DNA of 64,000 nt, taken from contig NZ_VAHO01000001.1 in the NCBI RefSeq assembly GCF_005796225.1, positions 248,001 to 312,000 on the forward strand, in the 5' to 3' direction. The position numbers and the translations under genes were made by a program. Of this stretch, positions 55,559 to 61,748 are shown one piece after another. The notes under the pieces were generated by a model. That model ran no database searches. It was not told the DNA's origin and was given only the letters and a program-made list of their open reading frames with translations. Within the stretch, counting starts at the first letter, position 1; each line of letters starts with the position of its first letter. The stretch comes from Pseudarthrobacter sp. NamE5 (lineage in GTDB: Bacteria > Actinomycetota > Actinomycetes > Actinomycetales > Micrococcaceae).

Positions 55559-55951
55559 ATGAAAAGAATCAATCGCAGCCTAACCGTAGCCGCAACTGTT
55601 TCACTTGCGGCCGTCACTGGGTGCGCGGTCCAGGGTGGGGATGCCTCGGCCCCACCCGCGGCCAGCTCCACCGCCATACCAGCTGATGGATCGGCCCAGG
55701 CTGGTGAAGCGGTCATTACGATCAGGGACTTTAAGTATGAGGTTCCCGCTTCCGTAAAGCCCGGCGCGATGCTGACGGTAACGAACGCGGACAGCGCTCC
55801 GCACACTGTCACGGCAAGGGACGAGGGCGGGTTCGATATTGAAGTCCCGGGCGGTGGAACAGTAATTTTCCAGGCACCAAAGGCTTTGGGCGAGTACGGG
55901 ATTATCTGCAGCTTTCATCCGCAGATGACCGGGACGCTGGTCGTGAGATGA
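55559..55951 (+). CDS. Cupredoxin lipoprotein
   Basis: 130 residues with a lipoprotein signal (AAVTGC) and a plastocyanin-like domain. Type 1 copper ligands are visible: His in SAPHTVTA, then Cys, His and Met in CSFHPQMTG. It would bind copper on the outer face of the membrane, as an electron carrier or copper chaperone. The ATG at 55559 has GAAGGGG upstream. The stop overlaps the next membrane protein by 4 bp, so both are made together. Confidence 0.85.
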   Translation: MKRINRSLTVAATVSLAAVTGCAVQGGDASAPPAASSTAIPADGSAQAGEAVITIRDFKYEVPASVKPGAMLTVTNADSAPHTVTARDEGGFDIEVPGGGTVIFQAPKALGEYGIICSFHPQMTGTLVVR

Positions 55952-56421
55952 ACCGCGCAGACAGAAACCAGCAGGGAGGCGCTCTTTGGGTGTTGCGGGT
56001 TGGTGTCGCGGCGGCCCTGGTGGGCAGCGGGGTGGTCCATGTCCAGCTGGCCTCGGGATATCAGCAGGCAGCGCCGGGCGGTGTCGGCCAGGGCACCCTG
56101 TTTTCGGTTCAGGCCAGCGCGGCCGTCGTTGCAGCGGCGTTCGTCCTGGTCAAGGGTTCCCGGACGGCTTTCGCTGCCGCTGCGCTGGTGGCGTTGTCGT
56201 CCCTGGCCGCGGTCATCCTTTACCGCTATCTCCAGGTCCCCGCTATCGGGCCGCTGCCGTCGATGTATGAACCGGTCTGGTACACGGCCAAAGTCATCAC
56301 TGCCCTCGCTGAGGCCGCCGCAGGCGCCCTGGCGGTGGCCGGGTACGCCCTGCTGCACAAGCACCAGCCTGAATCAGGGCGGGTTGTCCGGAGACGGCAC
56401 GGCGGCACCTCATCTGCCTGA
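55948..56421 (+). CDS. Four-helix membrane protein coupled to a cupredoxin
   Basis: 157 residues with four hydrophobic segments (about 13-35, 52-70, 74-92 and 112-135) and a basic C-terminal tail (RVVRRRHGG). No family is certain; the size and helices recall small DoxX-like or DUF-type membrane proteins. Translational coupling (ATGA overlap) with the copper lipoprotein suggests that they work together, perhaps in copper or redox handling. Confidence 0.7.
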   Translation: MNRADRNQQGGALWVLRVGVAAALVGSGVVHVQLASGYQQAAPGGVGQGTLFSVQASAAVVAAAFVLVKGSRTAFAAAALVALSSLAAVILYRYLQVPAIGPLPSMYEPVWYTAKVITALAEAAAGALAVAGYALLHKHQPESGRVVRRRHGGTSSA

Positions 56422-56599
56422 CCCCTTCCTCTGGTGACCTCCCGGTACGGCGCCTCTCGGACGGCCGCACGGAGACGGCCTGCAAAAATATGTGAACCCG
56501 GCCAAATCCGTACCCATCCTTTGCTGGAGCGGTTGCGAAGTACTGTTGTCCCCTCCCGGGGATACCAACATCACGCGCGTGTATGAGGAGATTTTTCTG

Positions 56600-57364
56600 A
56601 TGAATAAGACACTCCGCTTTATGGCTGTTCCCACCCTCGCTTTGGGCGCCCTTGCCCTTTCCGGTTCCCCGGCCATGGCCGCCGACCAGTCCTACCAGAC
56701 CACCCTGGGCCAGCTGAACGGCAGCTCAGCGTCCGGCACCGTCACCGTTGACGTCACGGGCAACCAGGCCCATGTTGTTCTGAACGTTTCCGGCCTGGCC
56801 GCGACATTCATGGACGCACCCTACCCGCACGTCCAGCACATCCACGGCGGCGCGAAGGGCATGTGCCCGGACCCCTCAGCCGATACCAACGGCGACCAGG
56901 TCATCAACACCACCGAAGGCGCACCGGCCTACGGCGGCATCGTCACCACCCTGTCCACCAGCGGGGACACTAGCCCCGCAGCAGGCCTTGACCTCAAGGT
57001 CGCCGGCCAGGGCGCCGCATACACCATTGACCGCACCTTCGAGCTGAATGCCGAGACCAAGGCCGCCCTTCAGGCAGGCACCGCAGTGGTGGTTGTCCAC
57101 GGCCTTGACCCGGCCACGCTGAGCCCTGCCGCGCAGGCGGCCAAGAGCGATCTTGTCCCTGAGCTTCCGCTTGCCGCCACCTCCCCCGCCCTGTGCGGGA
57201 CCCTGACGGCCGGACAAATGAAAATGCCCGCAGGCGGGGCAGCAACCGGCGTCCCCACCGAAACCGGCACCGACACCGGAGCCCTCGCCATCGGTTCCGG
57301 CCTGGCACTGATCGCCCTCGCCGGCGGAGCGTACGTCGTCCGCCGCCGCAACGCAGCAGCCTAA
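56600..57364 (+). CDS. Secreted CHRD-domain protein with a C-terminal membrane anchor/sorting tail
   Basis: 254 residues. The signal peptide ends AMAADQ. A CHRD-like beta-rich domain (about 30-195) has VQHIHGGAKG. The tail has VPTETG, a hydrophobic stretch (ALAIGSGLALIALAGGAYVV) and RRRN, the layout of a sortase substrate. The ATG at 56600 has GAGGAG upstream. A sortase gene follows 24 bp later, so this is probably its substrate. DTNGDQVINTTEG looks like a calcium-binding loop. Confidence 0.85.
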   Translation: MNKTLRFMAVPTLALGALALSGSPAMAADQSYQTTLGQLNGSSASGTVTVDVTGNQAHVVLNVSGLAATFMDAPYPHVQHIHGGAKGMCPDPSADTNGDQVINTTEGAPAYGGIVTTLSTSGDTSPAAGLDLKVAGQGAAYTIDRTFELNAETKAALQAGTAVVVVHGLDPATLSPAAQAAKSDLVPELPLAATSPALCGTLTAGQMKMPAGGAATGVPTETGTDTGALAIGSGLALIALAGGAYVVRRRNAAA

Positions 57365-57388
57365 GCACCAGCTGAACGGATCAATACA

Positions 57389-58090
57389 GTGACACCCAGG
57401 AACCCCGGCCACCGCACAGGCCCCCTAGCCTCCACGGCGGCCGGGGTTCTGCTCCTGCTCACCCTCACCGGCTGCGCCGCCGGACCCACCACCCCGGATC
57501 CGGGAACGTCACCTGCAGCCTCGGTCTCAGCCCCTGCTGCGCCCGGCACCCCCAGCGCTCCCCCGCCTGTTTCCGCGCCGACACCCGCCGCCCCTGCTGT
57601 GGCCCCGCCCGCACAGCAGCTCCCGCCGGTCATGGCCGCTTCGGCCCCGGTCACCCTGACCATTCCCTCGATCTCGGTCCGGACGGACCTGATCCACCTG
57701 GGACTGGAAGAGAACGGCTCCCTGAAAGTACCGCAGGACACCGGCAACGGAGCCCCTGCCAGCTGGTACGACGGCTCCCCCACCCCCGGAGAACGCGGAC
57801 CTTCAGTGCTGCTGGGCCACGTCAACGCCCTGGGCGGCAACAAGGGTGTCTTCGCAGACCTGCGCAAGCTCACCCCCGGCGCCGAAATCACCGTTTCCCG
57901 GGCCGATGGCAGCGCCGCCGTCTTCACCGTTGACCGCGGCGCGCTCTACCCCAAAGACAGGTTCCCCACCCTTGAGGTCTACGGGAACACTCCCGGGTCA
58001 GAACTGCGGCTCATCACCTGCGACGGCTACGACCCCGCCACCGGGGAGTTTGACGACAACTACGTCATCTACGCCACCCTCAAAGCCTGA
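57389..58090 (+). CDS. Class F-like sortase, lipoprotein-type signal
   Basis: 233 residues. A lipobox (TLTGC) is followed by a long Pro/Ala/Ser-rich spacer (about 30-80) and a sortase barrel with catalytic His in LLGHVNA and Cys in LITCDGYD. At the position where class F sortases usually have the catalytic Arg I read Glu (ATGEFDDN), so activity is not certain. It presumably attaches the preceding CHRD protein to the cell wall. GTG start with a weak ribosome-binding site, 24 bp after its likely substrate. Confidence 0.82.
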   Translation: MTPRNPGHRTGPLASTAAGVLLLLTLTGCAAGPTTPDPGTSPAASVSAPAAPGTPSAPPPVSAPTPAAPAVAPPAQQLPPVMAASAPVTLTIPSISVRTDLIHLGLEENGSLKVPQDTGNGAPASWYDGSPTPGERGPSVLLGHVNALGGNKGVFADLRKLTPGAEITVSRADGSAAVFTVDRGALYPKDRFPTLEVYGNTPGSELRLITCDGYDPATGEFDDNYVIYATLKA

Positions 58091-58134
58091 CAACGGCCGC
58101 CACCGGCAGACGGTGTGGCCAGGATGGAAAACCG

Positions 58135-58770
58135 ATGAAACAGCACACGCCCTTGCTGGCCTCCCTGGCACTCTCGGCCCTGCTGCTCACCGGCTGTGCA
58201 ACAGCGGCCGGATCCGTCACCGCACCATCGGGCCCCTCGGCACCAGCAGCTTCCACCGAAACCGGGCACTCTGAGGGCCACGGCGGCGGACACCACGGTG
58301 CCGGTTCCTCATCACCGGGTGCCCCCAAGGCCGACGGCCCCAGTGAAGCCGCCCTCATGGTCTGCGGGGACCAGCCAAAGGACCGGCTCACCGCCATCCT
58401 GGACCTCGGGCAGGACCCGCACACCATCAACGACTGGGCCGACAGCACATTTACGTGCACCTACCACCTGGACGAAGGGGACCTGGTCATCTCCGTCAAG
58501 GAAGCCAAGGACAAGGCCGCGGCACTGACCTACTTCGACGCGATGCAGTCCCTCGCAAAAGACGCCACACCCATCGAAGGCCTCGCCAACCTGGGATTTC
58601 CTGCCTACGAAACCGCCGACGGGTCAGCGGTCTTCCAAAAGGACAGCTTCGTCCTCCAAGTAGACGCTTCTGACCTGCCCACCACGTTGGGGCCGGACGA
58701 CATCACCAGGAATGCGCTGGCCTACCAGCTCTCCACCACCATCCTCGCCTGCTGGATCGAACACCCCTGA
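58135..58770 (+). CDS. His-rich lipoprotein (DUF3558-like)
   Basis: 211 residues. Lipobox LLTGC is followed by a low-complexity segment with GHSEGHGGGHHGAG, which could bind copper or zinc, and a folded domain with two cysteines (MVCGDQ and FTCTYH) that may form a disulfide. The domain resembles DUF3558-type actinobacterial lipoproteins. AGGATGG lies upstream of the ATG. Its place between a sortase and a cupredoxin suggests a role at the metal-exposed cell surface. Confidence 0.75.
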   Translation: MKQHTPLLASLALSALLLTGCATAAGSVTAPSGPSAPAASTETGHSEGHGGGHHGAGSSSPGAPKADGPSEAALMVCGDQPKDRLTAILDLGQDPHTINDWADSTFTCTYHLDEGDLVISVKEAKDKAAALTYFDAMQSLAKDATPIEGLANLGFPAYETADGSAVFQKDSFVLQVDASDLPTTLGPDDITRNALAYQLSTTILACWIEHP

Positions 58771-58823
58771 CCAATTTCTGCAGCAACAACACTCATTTGC
58801 GGTTCCTCATGAAAGGTCCAGCC

Positions 58824-59261
58824 ATGAAGACAAGCACCAGAACGAGCAGCGCCCTTGGACTCGCAGCAGCAGTGATGCTGGCCCTGTCCGGCTGCGGGGG
58901 CATGTCAGGGTCCGGCACCACAGCGGCGCCCACCGTGACGGAACAATTCCCCTCAGCTTCTGCCGCCACCACCGAGCCCGCTCCCTCAGCCCCCGGTACG
59001 GGCTCCTCGTCGGCGACCCCCGCGAGCATATTGATTAAGGGATTCCAATACCAGGGAGCCGGCACCGTGAGCCCAGGAGCGGAAATTACGGTCACCAACG
59101 AAGACATCGAAGCGCACACCATAACCGCTGACACCGGCGACGCGTTCGACGTCAACGTCCAGATCGGCACCACCAGCTTTACCGCCCCCACAGAACCAGG
59201 GACCTACCCGTACCACTGCAACTTCCACGGAAACATGAAAGGCACCCTCACGGTGAAATAG
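58824..59261 (+). CDS. Cupredoxin lipoprotein (plastocyanin-like)
   Basis: 145 residues: lipoprotein signal (LALSGC), Thr/Ser/Pro-rich linker and a cupredoxin domain with His in AHTITAD and Cys-x2-His-x3-Met (YHCNFHGNMKG) as copper ligands. The ATG at 58824 has AAAGG upstream; earlier in-frame starts (58797, 58809) lack one. The broken gene at 51.6 kb is a close paralogue. It ends 1 bp before a convergent sigma-factor remnant. Confidence 0.85.
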   Translation: MKTSTRTSSALGLAAAVMLALSGCGGMSGSGTTAAPTVTEQFPSASAATTEPAPSAPGTGSSSATPASILIKGFQYQGAGTVSPGAEITVTNEDIEAHTITADTGDAFDVNVQIGTTSFTAPTEPGTYPYHCNFHGNMKGTLTVK

Positions 59262-59741
59262 TCACTGGGGAAACACCTCACGGCTACTCTTATCTGGCAT
59301 CTGCCGGCCTCTGCGCAGAATCAATTTTTTGACAGTAGCCTGGCCCAGCGCCGTTGTCTCTCGGTCATGCCGGGAATCACGTTCATGACAAGTTTGCTCC
59401 CGCCGGACAACCTCGACGGCGGAGCGGTGGGTCAGCGTGAACAGCCACACCCGGGGCTCACCCCGGGAAGGATCAAACCGGCCCGCCGATAACCACACCT
59501 GAACGAGGACTTCCTGCACAACCTCCTCAGCCAGCTCCGACCTTTTAACTACCTGCACTGCCAGACGCCGTACAGCCGCCGCACCGTGCGGACATACAGG
59601 TCCCTGGAGGCCTCCACGTCGCTTTGGGAAATCCTGCACAGAAGCCCCTGCAGCGAATCCGGGCCCCTCAGGACGCTGCCCTTGTTCCCAGCTACTGACG
59701 CGTTTACCTGCGAGGTTGAGCCTGCGGCCCCACTGGACCAA
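59262..59741 (-). pseudogene. Frameshifted and truncated SigK-like ECF sigma factor
   Basis: Region 2 is readable: SELAEEVVQEVLVQVWLSAG, RFDPSRGEPRVWLFTLTHRS and AVEVVRREQ. The preceding part (DSLQGLLCRISQSDVEASRD, LYVRTVRRLYGV) is in a different frame, with the shift near 59560. Region 4 is missing and no start codon with a ribosome-binding site is seen. In related genomes SigK-like factors often go with surface-protein genes, so it may once have controlled this cluster. Confidence 0.7.
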
Positions 59742-60267
59742 TGAGAAAGGTTACTTCAATTGCCGGGGTATCCACGTTTTCAACTGCGTACTGTTAAAAT
59801 AGGGAAAGCACTCCACATCCTCCTGAATATATCCCGGGAACCCACCGAATTACTAAACTGACAATGAAGTCTTCAGCCGATGACACATAATATGAAAAGT
59901 TGTCACAGTTGAAGCACGAAAAACTGCCTTCTTACCCCGAGGCCAATCGGACAGGTAGGGCGTAGCGTGCGCTCATGCGCAGGAAGGTCAGGGACTGCTG
60001 TTGAGGGAGGTGAACCTTGAGCCAGCGCCCCGAAGCTTGATGGAAAAGGTTTACGAGCTGGGTAGCCTGCATGTCCGATCGGGCCTTGCCAACGCCAGCG
60101 GACGTAGAGAGTGAATTTTCTGTCTATACTTCAGCGGCTCTCACACTGGTGAGGTATCGGCCCAGGGAGGGCTTGGCTGGGGGTCGGCGGTGACTGGGCG
60201 ACCCCTCAATGTCGTCTTTCAAGGTTATCACTGCCCTCAGTGCCACTTGGTAACGTACGTAAAATAA
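59742..60267. other. 525 bp of lower-GC intergenic DNA
   Basis: No gene seen. It contains a TAAAAT -10-like element near 59795 and a weak TGACA/TGTCA inverted repeat around 59882-59906. Confidence 0.4.
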
Positions 60268-60624
60268 CTACTCTTTCGACGGGTCATGCCCCCAATTCAT
60301 GAGCGAATACCGCCACCTAGAATGCTCAATATCTTCTTTTGATGGTCTCTGGGCCTTATGCCGCCTAATATATGCATTAACCTTTTTTATATGCGCGACA
60401 TCATCATCAGTAAGGGCGCTTTCTTTCTTGGACATGATATCCAAGATCTTCCTTCCCGACTCATGTCCGATAGATTCGGCCCCGCCCACGTCAGTCTTCT
60501 TGTCACTCGACGTGCCTTTTGCAATGCCAACGGATTGAGACTCATCTGTTTGTAGCCACTTTTCGAGCTCTTTCGAGGTCATATTCACTAGCGATTTGAA
60601 ATCGCTATACGCCTAATCCGTCAT
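60268..60624 (-). pseudogene. DUF3140-type gene interrupted by TAG at codon 4
   Basis: ATG 60624 has a perfect AGAAGGAG ribosome-binding site, but the fourth codon is TAG (60615-60613). The frame then continues for 115 codons with the DUF3140 pattern: NMTSKELEKWLQTDES, GRKILDIMSKKES, LTDDDVAHIKKV and YSLMNWGHDPSK. Translation could restart at GTG 60588 to give 106 residues that hold the whole conserved core. Base composition is clearly lower in GC than the flanks, suggesting acquisition. Confidence 0.65.
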
Positions 60625-60838
60625 GATCTACTCCTTCTGAGTGCGCAAAATTGTTGTTCAGTCCACCCCGAAGTGGGCCAGGGGCGGGCGATGCGGTAAG
60701 GGCCAGTCGGAGGGCTGGAACCTTATCAATGATGGCGTGCTCCGGGATGTCCGGGAGAAGCGAAGGTGGGTGTTCTGTCTCGGGAGTATCCGTTGCAGGC
60801 AGACAAGCATCAGTCTCTGAATCCTCGATAGTTCCCAT
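60605..60838 (-). CDS. Hypothetical protein
   Basis: 77 codons, ATG with AAGGGGATGT upstream, overlapping the DUF3140 start by 20 bp in another frame. Acidic and Pro-rich (ETEHPPSLLPDIPEH), with no membrane segment or motif. Translation through its stop region could help ribosomes reach the DUF3140 frame. Could also be non-coding. Confidence 0.35.
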   Translation of the reverse strand: MGTIEDSETDACLPATDTPETEHPPSLLPDIPEHAIIDKVPALRLALTASPAPGPLRGGLNNNFAHSEGVDHDGLGV

Positions 60839-60849
60839 ACATCCCCTTA

Positions 60850-61062
60850 CTACCTGCTGAAATTTTTCAGCGTAGGTGGCGGAGGTGTCAATGCTCCCAG
60901 AAGGTTGACCTCTTCAAGGCAGGCTCCTTGCTTATAGAGAAGCTGGACTGGAGCAGACTGCCCCTTGGCCACATAGTGCTGCCAATTTTCACTGTCGGGC
61001 CAGAGGATGGACACCATATGGTATTCGTTGTTCCCCGGACCCGGGCCGCCCGGACTTCCCAC
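60850..61062 (-). CDS. Possible hypothetical protein or C-terminal remnant
   Basis: 70 codons with protein-like content (NNEYHMVSILWPDSENWQHY, AKGQSAPVQLLYKQGACLEE) but a GTG without a ribosome-binding site, ending next to the acetylxylan esterase remnant on the other strand. Probably the tail of a truncated gene. Confidence 0.3.
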   Translation of the reverse strand: MGSPGGPGPGNNEYHMVSILWPDSENWQHYVAKGQSAPVQLLYKQGACLEEVNLLGALTPPPPTLKNFSR

Positions 61063-61067
61063 TGGGT

Positions 61068-61388
61068 CGCCACCGGGAACGCCACGAGGACACCTTGAAG
61101 GTCCTGAATTACTTCGACGGAGTCCATCTCATTCGCAGGGCAACCACGCCGGCGCTGTTTTCCGTCGCACTGCTCGATGACGTGTGCCCGCCATCGACCG
61201 TCTTCGCGTCCTACAACAGCTACGGAATCAAAAGCTCTGGCTCAACACGCCACGCGACGGCCCAGTCGATCGATATCTACCACTTCAACGGTCACGAGGG
61301 AGGCCAGGAACACCACTGGGTCCGTCAACTCAAGTACGTACACAAACGGTTTAGCGATCCCTTTGGGCGCCTGTCCCCTGCTCGCTAA
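61068..61388 (+). pseudogene. C-terminal fragment of an acetylxylan esterase
   Basis: Reads ERHEDTLKVLNYFDGVHLIR, ALLDDVCPPSTVFASYN and IDIYHFNGHEGG: the C-terminal third of an AXE1/cephalosporin-C deacetylase-type esterase, including the catalytic Asp (LLDDVCPPS) and His (GHEGG). The first two thirds with the nucleophile Ser are missing. Confidence 0.75.
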
Positions 61389-61748
61389 GCGCCGATAATA
61401 AATATTCCGTCAATCTAGCTAGGCTCGGCAAGCTCGCTCCCGTGACTAGCTCGCTGAACTCTGGCCTCCTCCAGTTTCCATCCACCCTTGCTCGCTTCCA
61501 ACCATAGGTAGTAGCTAACCAGCTGGATCAGTGCTCATGCGTGCCGGGGCATGCCGTCATGACCAAGCCGTTCCGTCCCCGGGCGCTGATGGCGTAGCAG
61601 AAGCAGCGCTCTGCCTCCACCAACGTGGATTAAGTAACGTCCGCACCTGAAGGGGTTCGTTTACCACGGCTGCGGATCCTCACGCCCTCTTACTGCTTCG
61701 AAACTCAGCAGTTACGAAACATCGAACGACAACACAGGAGTGCAGCCC
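61389..61748. other. 360 bp without a gene
   Basis: No coding sequence, repeat or RNA gene seen. It separates the esterase remnant from the LGFP protein. Confidence 0.4.

Noticed and set aside
46328-60624. TAG used as a sense codon, from the two in-frame ambers
   Set aside because: Several intact genes in the window end in TAG (for example gabD2 and the alarmone synthetase), and the affected genes lie among other pseudogenes, so mutation or base error is simpler than recoding.
41000-61700. Prophage or integrative element as cause of the decay zone
   Set aside because: No integrase, transposase, terminase, capsid, tRNA attachment site or flanking direct repeat was recognised.
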